This document shows positions 44,501 to 57,800 of a DNA stretch of 64,000 bases, one piece after another; within the stretch, counting starts at the first letter, position 1; every line of letters starts with the position of its first letter. A model generated the notes under the pieces. The model searched no databases. It saw only the letters and a list, made by a program, of their open reading frames with translations, and was not told where the DNA came from. Origin of the DNA: Cavenderia fasciculata (lineage: Eukaryota > Evosea > Eumycetozoa > Acytosteliales > Cavenderiaceae); contig NW_004457715.1 in assembly GCF_000203815.1 (NCBI RefSeq), positions 248,001 through 312,000 of the forward strand, read 5' to 3'. A program made the translations under genes and the position numbers.

Positions 44501-47500
44501 ACCAAAAACCGATACCGTTGAACCAGCGGTATTCAATCGAGTATTAGATGCAGGTACAACATTACTAATGATTGGAGCATCATAAGTAAATGTATAGGTT
44601 TTTAAAGGTTTCTCTACTGGAATTAAAGAACCAGAACCTTGTTTAGAGTAAGTTACTAATTGTAATCCAATACCAGATGGTGGTTTACAAACAAGTGTTT
44701 CCAAGAATGGATGAGGTGTATTGGTAGCAGGGGCAGTAGTTACCACTTGACCAGTACAATCTAATCCACCAATCTTGATTGATGCTTGTACTAGTTTACG
44801 ACCAGTAATGGTTATTCTAGAGGTTGATGGTGGTACGGTTGGTGATGATAATCCATCCATTGTAAATACAATCGGTCCACTATCACATAGATCAAGTGCC
44901 GATCCAGTCAGATAAGTGGAGTATGTTTGTACAGTTGCCCAACACAACTTGTCTTTATGTTTGACAATGACCATACCAATTGAATCTTGATCGACGACAG
45001 TACCAACAAACAATAATGACAAGTCATTAAAGGTTTGAGAATGAGTGGCCAAATTAGATTGATACTCTAGCATCTGAGTGATCAATATGGCTCCCAATGG
45101 ACTGACTGGTCTATTAACCTCTTGAATCATACGAACAGTCTCGCATAATCCATCGTCTTGAACCGACAACAACGACTGAACATTTCCATCATTACTATTT
45201 ATAAATTGTGACAATGTACTACCTTCATACATAAACTTTAAACCTTGGTTTCTTAAAACCTGGTTACTAATAGTACTTGGGTCTGTTGTCCATGCAGCAA
45301 AACTCTTTCCCAGGGTATCCCAACCAACTTGATCGATTTGTTCAAGACATACTCTTTTTGATAATAAATAATCACCAATTGATGGATTCAATGGTATCTA
45401 AAAATAAATAAAATAAATAAATATTAATATATTATTATTTAAATTAATTAATTTTTGATTGATTTTGATTTTGTACATACAACTGGAGGATTAGAAATTA
45501 ATGGACATATATCTTGACATTTAAATATATTATTGTATTTCATAATACGTTGAGAATGTAGTATTTGGAGTTGAGGGTTGGATGTAGTATCTTGATGATC
45601 AATTGGTTGTGAGTTTGACAAGAGTACTTGATGAACTGTATCAATAAATGAAATGGTATCATTTGGAGTAGAGGTGGATATGTTGATAGCCTTTAAAATG
45701 GTGTGGAGGTGAATAGTGTTGCCTTGATTATTATCATTGTTTGGTGATCGACGATTCAAGACATCGGAATAATCATCATTCTTTTCATCGAGTAAATCCC
45801 AAAACATGGCAGTTACCCAACCTTCACTATACAACCCTTGTGTTTGAATGGTCAATGGGGTTGTAAATAATTCAATGTCTACAGTCTCTGAACAAGATGC
45901 ACCAAATGATTCAAGGGTTGATAGAGGTAGTCCAGTGGGATAAGACAACTCTCGTAACTTCATAGAGATGGCATTGACAAGACCTCGGAGAAGTGGTGGA
46001 TAGGCGGTAGAGTCGATCGTCGACACTAACGATGATGATGGTGAAAAGAGTGGAGATGCAGCACTTTGGAACAGGGGGTTGATAGTCTTGACCACATGAT
46101 ACGTGAATGATCTCATCAAAGAATTGATGCAGAATAATTGTGGGCTACCAGCAGTCACGGCAATACCAAATGGTGCGTTGGCAGACCCATTAAAATAAGC
46201 TGTGTTGGCAATAGTATCAACTACCAACACTATATTATTTAATCGACCAATATCTACATGTCTCGATGCAGTATCGATCAACAATTGGACGGTCTTGTAG
46301 ATAATGACGGTAATGTCTAACTCTGGTGGGTTATATACTGACGGTTTGGTTGATGTCATTGGAACGGTTAAAACAACGTTATTGTTATTTACCATCTTGA
46401 AACCAGTTTGAGTATCTTGTAATTGCAAGAGGACGGTTACAGCGAACCCCAACTTGTCAAATGCAAGTGATGCCTTTGGATTAGTTGATGTTGTGGTAGT
46501 CTCTCCAATAGCTTTCATACAATCAAGGTTACATTCACCACGATTACTGTATACTTGTACGACGGTATTACGAATCAACGAGTCTTGAGTGGCACGGATA
46601 AAAGGTACAACGTGAGCCAATACAAATGGTGCATCAACATCAATCATCACCTTTCCTTTGAATTGGTTTGGTCGTTGGATTTGTACCTCATGAACACAAT
46701 CTGAATAACTTGTACATGGTACACTGACTTGTTTAAATGCTGACATCTTCAACAATGCTGCCAAGTTTCTTATATTCTTGTTTAAGCAAACTACAATACA
46801 TCCATTCTTTTAAATAAATAAATAAATAAATGAATCAGTAAATAATATTAATATACTTTGTATATAATATGTATACATACAGTGCATGAAGAATCGGCAA
46901 GACAAACAGAAGCATCTATAATTGAGATGGAAAAAGCCAAGTGACTGTCATCCAATTCACTGCTCCATTGTGATACATCAATTGGTACATTATATTTGCG
47001 AACAATATCAATTGGTAATTTCATCTCTGTAATACCATCAAATAATCCACCTTGCAAAGGTACTCCTACTTTCTAAAAAATAAATAAATAAATAAAGTTA
47101 ATATTAATTTTATATTATATTATATTTGTTTGTGTTTGTTTGTAATATTATACATACTGGAATAGTTATTGAAGTTAGAAATGTTGGAGACCAAGCATAT
47201 TGAGCAAATGAACCATAGATGGAATAGCCAAGTGTTGGATTTGACTGTGATTGAGAGGTTGGTGGTGGTGGTGGGGATGTTGGGATGGCACTAGTAACCA
47301 TATTGTAGAGACTGGTGAATGGAGTGGTTGGAAGAAGATTGCTTGCATAAAAGAATGGGTTGGCAGCTTTAATAACTGGTACAAGTGTTGAGATATCTTC
47401 AAATCGGTGACAGATAAAGGTGTGACCACGTGATATGTCACCGTCGACAGCTGGATCATGTTGACTTGGAAGATGGTAGTCGGCAGGGAACCAGTTGGTC

Positions 47501-48030
47501 GGATGAGTCGCAGGTAGTTTGATCAGATATCTAGAGGTGGGAGACCGTGGTACTGGAAATCCAACCAGAGAATGTTTGATGTGAAAACCTGCTGCTGCTG
47601 GTGAGTTGGGGGAGGACGGGTCACCAACACCGATAATACCTCTTGGTCCTTGTAGTGGGGATCGGTTGATTGCTACGTCTCCGGCGATCGACGTACTGAC
47701 TGTACCAACTGGAATATCGTATAGATCATTCCATGGCATATCATTGTAGGCTGTGAATGATGGCAGTGTGCCATCAGAGGCAACACTCAATTGTGAAAGT
47801 GTACGTGCGAGTGCACCTGTCGTAGGATTCGTTATATCATTCTCTATAGCAACAACTGCGTTATTACTATCAGAGTAGATATACATCTTTGATTGTGGTA
47901 GTTTCTTTATTACCCACCAATCTACCGATGTACCATTATTAGATAAACAACTCGGTGGACTGGCTTGAACTACTACGACTACCAAAGTAATTAAAAATAG
48001 TAGTAGAGTAGTAGTAGTATATGACAGCAT
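38561..48030 (-). CDS. Giant secreted protein: DNase II-like domain, TIG repeats, Cna-B-like module, Thr-rich tail
   Basis: Seven exons: 48030-47158, 47072-46881, 46806-45481, 45397-42982, 42906-42625, 42526-39905, 39831-38561; 2993 residues, sum exact. Signal peptide (LLLFLITLVVVVVQA), then a DNase II-like domain: CLSNNGTSVDWWVIKKLP, GFHIKHSLVGFPVP (His153, first catalytic His), RGHTFICHRF. The second catalytic region reads ELDDSHLAFSI (residues 330-340) where active enzymes have DHSK, so the His seems replaced. Residues about 400-790 are a module ending YSEGWVTAMFWDLLDE, also in the plus-strand partner. Then TIG/IPT repeats (about 1000-2010), a hydrophobic stretch (2018-2087), a Gly-rich acidic linker, a Cna-B/SdrD-like module (GVLYYDYNQNNVHDLLEPVL), and a Thr/Ser repeat tail. 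No C-terminal membrane anchor. Confidence 0.85.
38570..39600 (-). repeat. Thr/Ser-rich mucin-like coding minisatellite
   Basis: About five imperfect copies of a unit containing IPSTTGTTTDPSTDSGLST followed by variable TTTSGTSG runs make the C-terminal 340 residues of the giant minus-strand protein. Composition predicts dense O-glycosylation. The antisense strand is also open (VVVPLVV-type frame), a by-product of the repeat. Confidence 0.85.
41090..41285 (-). repeat. Gly-rich TTNGGG and EDGGG linker repeats
   Basis: Short tandem repeats encoding TTNGGGDG then EDGGG, between the hydrophobic segment and the Cna-B-like module of the giant minus-strand protein. Likely a flexible, acidic spacer. 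Confidence 0.8.
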
Positions 48031-48851
48031 GACTATAAACTACTATCTCTCTCTTCTATCTCTCTATCTCTCTCTTTTGTTGATGATGAAGGATAATGTT
48101 ATCTATCTCTCTTTATTTTGATGGTTGATGAAGGAGGTTGATGGTTTGAATGATCGCATGATCATCATCATGTTTGGTTGTAAAGAAGAGGAGGGGAGGT
48201 GATTCGTTTGGGTTGGTTGTCGTTATCTTTATCATTATTGTTGTGAAGACGAGGAGGATGGTGTGCACCATCCAACCTAATATTTGCATTAAACGAGTAA
48301 AAGAGATATTTTAGCAATCTATTTTCTCGAGATACCCTGTCGTCTTCGACTAACCGCAAGTGCAACTTCACAAAGACAAAGGAGGAAAAAAACCTTTTTT
48401 TTTTTTTTATCTCACGCGCGATAATGCAAAGATTGCTTGCAACAACACCAATCATAACTATGAACTTAACATGTAGCGAGTTGCGGTCTTTTGTGTATAA
48501 TATCTATATTTATCGTGCATGCACTTTCAGGCAACGACAATGATGTAAACAACATGCGAACGACGATCAAGTTTGTCATCAACAAACCAACCAAACTAAC
48601 TTCACCATACCTAGGGTTACAACAATAATAATAATAATGAATTCATTGCACATGTGATCTTTCTACACGGTCGAGAAGAGAATCTAATCTGATTCGTATC
48701 CCGCAAATGATTCCTCATCTTCATCATCACTTGTTCATGTTCGTTTCACTACAACAAACAGTCTAGTTATTATAATCAATACACTAAAGTACTTAGTATA
48801 CAACAAAGTATAGCTATATAGACATATATACAACAAAAAAGAATAATAATA
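48031..48851. promoter_or_regulatory. Shared divergent promoter of the two giant DNase II-TIG genes
   Basis: About 820 bp between the two start codons. Less AT-rich than other spacers here. It holds a dyad with 8-bp arms GGATGGTG/CACCATCC at 48256-48273 separated by TG, G-rich blocks near 48186-48205, CT-rich tracts just upstream of the minus start, and a poly-T run near 48390-48410. No convincing ORF; the frame at 48168-48455 is not supported by composition or splice context. Confidence 0.5.
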
Positions 48852-51800
48852 ATGATACGGTTTAAATTGCCGCAATTTATATCTTTGATATCATTATTAT
48901 TATTGGTAGTCTTGGTACTTGTGGTGAATGGCGCACCACCAACCATCAATATGGCAGCCAATGTGTTTATCGGATACAAAGGTGCTGTTAAGGTTTACAC
49001 TGTTACTGCCGACACTGTATCAGTGTACTCTGTCATTGTTTCAAACCCTCCCATTTCTCATCCTCCCGTCGATTTAGTTCCTCCCGTTGCTAGTGGATCA
49101 CAACTAACGATCACATTCCCAGCACTGCCTGGTGATATACCTGCACCTGGTACTATAGATGCTACTCTAATCATTTTCAATGCTGCTGCTGAGAAAACAA
49201 CTATTGCATTTAAATATTATGGTATGTTAAATGAATTCAATTAATTATAAATGAATTTAAATTAATTGAACTAAACTAACTCTTTCTCTCTCTCTTATAG
49301 CACCAAAGATTACTACAATATCACCAACTGGTGGATTCAAAAGTGGAGGTACTATCATAACGATCACAGGATATAATCTCTACTTTGCAGGACTACTCAC
49401 AACTATTACTCTTGGTGGTGTTCCATGTACCGTCGTTAATGTTCCTACTGCTGCATCAATTCAATGTACTACACCTTCTTTAATTGGTATATCTTCAACA
49501 TTTGTTAAATTACACTTGGAGGTTGATGGTCTTCCTGCTACCACTGCAGCTCCTGAATTTCTAAATTATGATTTAATGGGTATGTTTATTAATAATTATT
49601 AACATTAATTTAACAAATTATTGTTTATTATTTATTTATTAAATTATTAATTAATTGTTTATTTAATTTTAGAACCTCAAATAGAAGATTTTGAACCAAA
49701 ATTTGGAAAGGCTATAGGAGGTGACTTGTTGATGATTACACTCAATGATAATCCTGATCCCCTTCCACTACTTCCAACATCTATTATGATTGGTACTGCT
49801 CAATGTACTAGTATAAATAGACCCTCTCGACTGGTACTCACTTGTCTAACACCCACCATTTCAGACCCATCCCAACTATCATTCAAAATCACAATCAACT
49901 TTAACACATTTGTAATTACATCTTCATCAACTTTTAATTATCTTTGTATGTATAAAAAAAAATAATAATAATAGTATTTATTATTTTAATTAATTTAATT
50001 TTTTATTTATTTCTTTTAGATCCAACAATCACATCAATTCAACCTGAAAGTGGATGGGCAGGAGGAGGAAAAGATATTATATTTAGTGGTGACAATTTAT
50101 TTGCAGCAACCTCTATCATTGCCAATATTGGAGATGAACTATGTACCGGATGTACTGTCATCACTGATAATACTGTTATTCCAGTATCTTACAAGATTAA
50201 GTGTACTACTCCCGTTCGTATTGCTCCATACAATCTTGTATTATCAAAGATTGTAACACTCAAACTCAACAATCTTGAAGTATTATACCCTCCAACTCCT
50301 TTGAAATATACTTTTATTCGTAAGTCTTTATCATTTTATATTTTTCATAAAGATTTCAAACTAACATTTTAATCCCAATAGAACATTCAATCAAAAAGAT
50401 AACACCAGAAAGAGGATCACCCGGTAGTACAATAACAATAACAGGAACCAATATTAAAGATGGAGTTGTTAAAATCAATAGTTTATTATGTCCAACAACT
50501 GCCTATGTTGCTTTAGCGTACACTGACGAGATCAAATGTACCGTTCCAACACTATTTGGAGTAAATGATGTTGATGTCAATGTTGTTATCTTTGTTGATA
50601 ATAACCCTTCAATTCTTTCATTACCTTTTGGTGTAACAACCCTTCCTAAATTCAGATATTATAGTATGTAGAAACTAAAAAAAGACACAGGCTATTTTCA
50701 ACAACAATATATTAATTATTATTTATTATTTGTTTAATTTGTAGAACCAATCATTTCAAATACAGAACCTTTACTATCATACACCAAAGGAACATTTGTA
50801 GTGACTATTCAAGGACAAGCTTTCTATGATATCACTCAAGTCAAATATGGTGATACTGTACTTGACTCAACCAAATTCAATGTGATTGATAACAACAAAA
50901 TCTATCTTCATGTGTTTAATGACCTTCCAACAATAGCTCATCTTCCAATAACCCTCACTACAACATTTGGTGATTATTCAAAAGTTGGTTTTGGTGTTCA
51001 ATTTGTAGAACCTTCCATTTTGACAATGGATACTACAAGAGGAATAGCATCAGGAGGTACAATAGTAAATATTCAGTTGGATGGAGTTGTTGAAGGAAGT
51101 TCATTTGAAATTAAAATAGGTGATAGATTATGTCAACCAACTATGGTTGCACCTGCACCTGTATTTGGATCGATTCAATGTATCATTCCACCTTCAAAGT
51201 TTGAAGAACCTGAACTCGATGGAACAGTCAGTGAAGATATTTCTATTATTGTCGGTTTATTGGGTTCAACATTGCCATTAACCTCATCACCATCTTCACA
51301 AACCTACACCACCACTTTAAAATACACCTATGAAGGACCATTGATTAATAACATCACACCTGCCAAGTTATCAAAGAGTGGTGGTCAAGTTACGATTCAT
51401 GGTACCAATCTAGTCAATCCCACCAAAGTTACAATTGGCACTGACAATTGTATGATCAGTACCACACCGACTCCACCAACTCCAACACTAATCATTTGTA
51501 CTCTACCACCAACCTTTTTATCAGGTTTACTAAATACCAATGTTATGCTTTCATCTGGTCTTTTAGCAAATAAGATACAAATTAATATCGATGCAAATTG
51601 TAAGTAAAAAAAATTATAAATTATTTATTTATTATTTATTAATATTTTATTTATTTCTATTTCTAATTATAGTACCAACCATATTGAGTATTTCACCAAA
51701 ACAAGGACAGAAATCAGTAAATACTAAATTGGATGGTAGTTTTATGCTTATAACCATTAATGGTATCAATCTTGGGACAACAACCACAACAACATCAATC

Positions 51801-54800
51801 AAGATTGGGACGGAAACATGTGTCTTGGGAAGAACAGGAACAATTGTTACACCAACCCAAATTATATGTTGGAAACCAATCAGTACTGTATCAGGACCAG
51901 CCAAAGTTGTTGTTAAAGTGAACGGTATCGATTCTATTGATGAGGTGTACTACCGACAGAATGGTCTGTCATGCTTTGGACAACCAGAGGCAGATGGATC
52001 AAACTCACCAGTCGACTGGTTCTTTATCAAGAAATTCACACACACCAAAGTAAGCGGTTTCAACACCAACAAGGCATACATGTACACTGATTCATCGGTC
52101 AAAGACAAAACAATGGAATTTAAAACTGACTTGGAATTTGTAAACGGACCATTATCATTAACCTATCACCAATGGTTGCAAGATACACAATACGGTTACA
52201 TGTTTTTTAATGATCAGACTGATGGACCAACTAGTGCATCTTCTGATTATGGACATGTTAAAGGAATGCTGTTTTGGGAGTTTTCTCCAGATGGTAGTCG
52301 TTTAGAATCGGGTATACATATAATGCATTCACAACCACACTTTCCAGTTTTCGTTGATGTACGTGGCACTCCAACCAAGCCAGCACACACCACCTATGCT
52401 ACATCGGAGCAACCATTCTCTGCAGATACCTTGTGGGCTGGAGACAGCAGTACTATGGGACAACATTTCTTTTGTTACAAACTCGATGCTGCAGGTGTTG
52501 ACAGAGTAGCCGAATACTTTATTAAAAACCACGCCTTTCCCGTTGGTCGACCAAGTATTTTTGGAGCACCTCTCGTCACACCCCTCTACCATGGAGCATA
52601 CCTCACAACCACCACATGGCTCAAAGAATTAATTATCCTTACAACTCCTGCTCCAGCAAGAAATGCAAATTATGGTCTTGCAAAAATGGATGAATTTGCT
52701 GATGTAAGTAGTAAAGAGTAGTGATTAATTCCTTTTCTCAACTCAAACACTAATTTTATCCATTTCCTTTAAATAGATTTGTCAAAATAATATTAATCAA
52801 GTTGATTTAGGTAATATTTGTTATTGGGTAGTTAATGCAGTTGTTCCTGGGTTTGGTACAGCTCATTATTTTGAAAAGACAAATGTGATTACAAGTCCTG
52901 CACCTGTTGCAGTGACATTTGGTATTCCTGTCGACCCAGCACGTGTACCTCCATTTTTTGGCGGACCAGGAGAATCAAGATTAATTGTTGCTAATAGACC
53001 GAGACCACTTGCTGCCGTAAGGACTCCAGAAAAGTTGGTTCAAGATGGTCTCGATGCCTGGGAGGTAATGGTCAATTACTACAAAAGAAGTTTCTTTGTA
53101 TCAACTTGGCTTAAAGGTCCACCAACTCTTTTCCCAGTACCCGGTATTTATAATGTTCATGTAACTCGTATGTATATCATCCAAGAAAGAAATCATATAT
53201 CTATATATAATATATTAATAATCAATCATCATCTCTCTCTCTCTTTCTTTCTTTTAGAAATTCCTTTACCAACTGATACATTGGGAAAGAGAGGATATGC
53301 ATATTTTAGAAATAACGATCATTCCAAACTTGCATTCAACTTGGAACCAAAGATTGGAGCAGGTGCACTGAACCAAGGTGAAAATATGTTTTGTTTTGGT
53401 GATACTAATCGTCACTTGAATCAACCAAAAAGAGGTGGTGGTATGTTGTGTATTCAATCACCTGAACTTGTTTATCAATTCAATCGTTTTGTTTCCAGAT
53501 ATGGATCAGTCGTATGTATTCATTATTTAAATTAAATAATAATTATTATTTTAATTTATTTATATGACTAACTCTTAATTCTTTACTTTTATTCCATTGA
53601 CAGACACGTTTTGAGGAAATGGTTGATAGTTCGCCAAGAGATATTAATCTTCCTGCGCCTGCAGGTGTAACCACCATACCATTAACATTTAATCCAGCGA
53701 ATGTGTTTAACCTTGTCAATCGTAACCCAATCAACTCGATTGCACCTACTATCACAAGATTCGCACCAGGTGATAATGTTTTTGGTACTGGTGTTATAGT
53801 TCCAGCCCCCACCATTGCACCAGCTACAATGACTGATATTCAATTAACACAATCATTGCAGTATTATGTCTTGTATAATGGAAATCTACCAGTTATGGAT
53901 CCAGCCAGACCTTTAAGATATTTGTTTGTCGGGTCATCCTATATTGTTCCAGTTGACCATAAAACAGACAAGTCTGTGACCTACACTGTATCTGTTCATC
54001 AGACCATTAGAATGGAAAGAATACCAACTTTGGGATACACTGGTGAGTTGACATTCGATCTGTATGATTATACAGTGGATACAACCAACCCTGTACCTGT
54101 CAATGTCTATACTCCCAAGACACCCAATTTACTCGTCCCCACGACCAATGTACCTGTTGATAGACTATTACCACCAATCAAAGTTATGCGTACCGATCTT
54201 ACTCCAACTCGTGTTGGTCATGAATTTGAATTGGTGTATCCCGATGCCCACTTTAAATCAATCAAAGGAATCAAAGCACAAGATGCCTTTGCACCTCTAT
54301 TTGTTGCATACAGTCAAGGTGTAGCTGGAATATGTTTAATTGGTGATATTGATCCCATTAAAGGATGTACATTGGAAAAGGCCATTAGATCAAGTGCACC
54401 CACCGTCACTGAACTACCTGTAACCCCTGCATCGCCACCACCAGTACCAGTCAGTCTACCTATTGCCTATGGAAAACCTAGAGAGGTAGAAGTAATGTAT
54501 TCAACAAGAATATTCGAGTTTAGTGGTACAGACAATACATTCAAGATTCTAAAGTTTGTCAGTCTATTCCAAGAAGAGCTTCGTAAACTACCACCTCTAC
54601 TTAGTGGATTGGCCATATCATCACCCAATCAATTTAACATTGCGATTGACACTACTATTGCTCAATCAACAGTAACAGTCGATGGTACAACTATCATTTT
54701 GAAATCTGATCAACTTTGTGCCGATGAATTATCGTATCTCCTTTTACTCACTGTCGTTGCAAGAGAATCAAACATCAAGGGTCATGCCAGTCCATTAGCT

Positions 54801-57800
54801 TATGGAACTAGTCCACTCAACTGGTCCAATGGTATCCTTATTGCCATTTCAAAATTAATTTCAAATGTATGTATTTATAATAACAATAATAATAATAATA
54901 ATAATTATAATTGCTAACAAAATATTTTCTATCATTTTTATTTGCAGCAAATCACAGGCATTGTTCCTGGTACACCACCTAGTTTAATTGGTGGATGTTT
55001 TACTGCAGTCGGTGCTATTGATTTGGTTACATTTGCTGATAATGTCAATATTGGATCATTCAAAAATACTGCTGCTGCCACTTGGTCACTAGTAAATTCC
55101 CCTTATCCCGATTGGTCATCGGATTCAATGTTTAAGTTATTATTTAAAGTCAAGACAACCGATCATATTCAATCATTTGCTGATTTCTATAATATGAAGA
55201 GACTACCACCATTGCCAATCTTGTATGAGAAATACATCATTATTCGTCCATTTAGCGCAAAGATGGATACCGACGATGATGAACCTGCAGCTCGTCATAT
55301 GATGTCATTATTCACGATACCCACAACAACAACATCAGATATTGAAACCAACCAAAATATAGTATCACCACTCCAACAACTATTCAACTTTATTGATCAA
55401 GCTGCATTTACACCAGATGAATTATTACAACTTGACAACCAACAAATCAACCTATTAAAAGAATCATTGGACAAATGGGTTGATATTTCATCAGAGAATC
55501 AAGGTATCAAAGTATTACTCAAAAATCCAATCACTCAAACATCCAACCAAATCATCAAATACCTCGATGAAGTCAACTCTGTTCAATATGGAGTGTCTTC
55601 TGAACACATTGAATTATGTTATTTGGCAATCGGTGGTGGAGGTCAACAACAACAACAATACAAGATTGAAATATGTTCACCAATGTCAATCGTTTGCCTC
55701 ACCAACACATTGAAACGTATTCAAATGACAGCATCGACTCTTTCAAAGAACTTTGGTGACTTGACATTTTACTATTCACCATTATCATCAGATTATGATG
55801 GATATGTTTCTGAAAGTGGAGCAGTGGATGGTATCTTGATTGCAACACTCAACTCCAAGTTATGTGATGCTCAAATGACTACTCTTTCATCGTTCCAATC
55901 GAATTCATTCTCGACTCTTTGTACTCAATCAGGACCGATCATCACCAGTTTATCAACAAACAATGGTGCATCAATTGGAGGATATCAACTATCGGTCAAT
56001 GGATATAGATTCCAATCAAATTTGAATGTCACAGTTGGTGGTGCTAAATGCTCACAAACAACATTCCAGACATCACAACTTGTACAATGTGTCGTTCCAC
56101 CAAACACAGGCATCAACCACCTCGTATCATTCTCATCGAATCACATTCAATCCACTCCATTCTATTTCTCATACAATCAACCAATAATCAACAGTGTATT
56201 AGTATCAGATATAACAAGATCAGTATCAGAGATAACAATCAATGGTGCTAACTTTGGTAATAGTGGTAGCAATGGTAATGACAATGCATTGTACATTTCT
56301 ATTGATCAATACCAATGCTTTAATATTATTCAACATGTTGACTCCACCATCAGATGTAGAATTAAAAGTAGAGTTGCTGTCAACAACTTTGTCAATGTTT
56401 CAATATCCAACGACAATAGCAATGGTATTAGACAGACATCAGTATTCCATTTGAATCAAATCACAAATACTCAATTCAATTATTCCTATGTTCCAAATAT
56501 CGTTGCAGTATTACCAAGTCATGGGTTTGCTCGTGATTTGGTGACAGTGGTTGGTGATTCATTTGCCAATGGAGATGCATTACCATTGTCATACTTTAAG
56601 GATACAAGATCAACAGTCCTGCCACCAGGTGATATGGGTGATGATATCTTGACCGTTCGAGTACCACAAATAACTCGCGACTCTCAACTCTTGGTGTCAG
56701 TCGATAATATTGGTAGTAATCTCAAGTCATTCACTTTGGATCAACCTTTTATTGAATCAATCTCACCAAGTCGTGTTAGTTCATCAGGTGGAGTCATTAT
56801 CATTAAAGGAGGTGGATGGGGTATGTCTCGTCAAGCTATTGACTATGTCAAACTTGGTTCTACACCAATCAGTTGCACTCCATTCAACAAATTCCTCGAA
56901 TGTATTGTTCCACCAAGCACTGGTGAAGTTAATACTCTCACTGTCTCTTTTAGTGGTAGAGTTACGACATCATACTTGTCCGATTACGGTATGTCGTATT
57001 CAACACCTCGTATCACATCATACACTGAATCGTCAGGAGTACTCACAATCAGAGGTGTCGACTTTGTCAACAGTGGAACCTCAACATCACCTCAAAACAG
57101 TTATTTGAATGTTGTATCAAATATGAATCGACCAATATCATATCAACAGCTCACATTTGTCAACAAGACAATGATCACAGCCACTCTCACATCTCTCTTG
57201 CCAGGAGAATCAGTAGAATCGGTTCAAGTATTAATATTTGGAATGAAATCCAATACTTACTACCATGCACGATATGGATGTGATGGATGGGTTAGAAACG
57301 GTGACTACAACTATATCCCACTACATTATGGAGTTTATCCATTAAAAGATTATGGATTCTGTGTCACTCCTTCATGTATTGCATCTTATCAAAAATCATC
57401 TGGTGAAGCTGGTTGTATCATTGTAGTTGATAGTAATACTGGTGTTCTTACACTATCTTATGGTATGTTATAAATTAATTAATTAATTAATTTAGAAAAT
57501 TAAACTAATTTATTTATTTATTATTATTATTTAATTATTTTAGAATTTACAATTAATCTAAGTACATATGTTGATGCTCATATTGATGGTGTATTTAATA
57601 ATACTTTTGACACGAGAGGTTCTGAATTTACCAATTCAATTATGTATATTTTGTCATACCCAACTGCTGCTTCTACTTTGGTTACTCGAAGATTCTATCC
57701 ATCAATGTCAAGAATTGATTGCCCATCAAATTGTCTCATCAATGTATCTTCGACTAATGCAAGTTATATACCAATTATAAATAATTGGAGAGCAGACTTT

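Noticed and set aside
48168-48455. Possible small gene in the divergent promoter
   Set aside because: Low-complexity, no splice support, and interrupts an otherwise regulatory-looking spacer.
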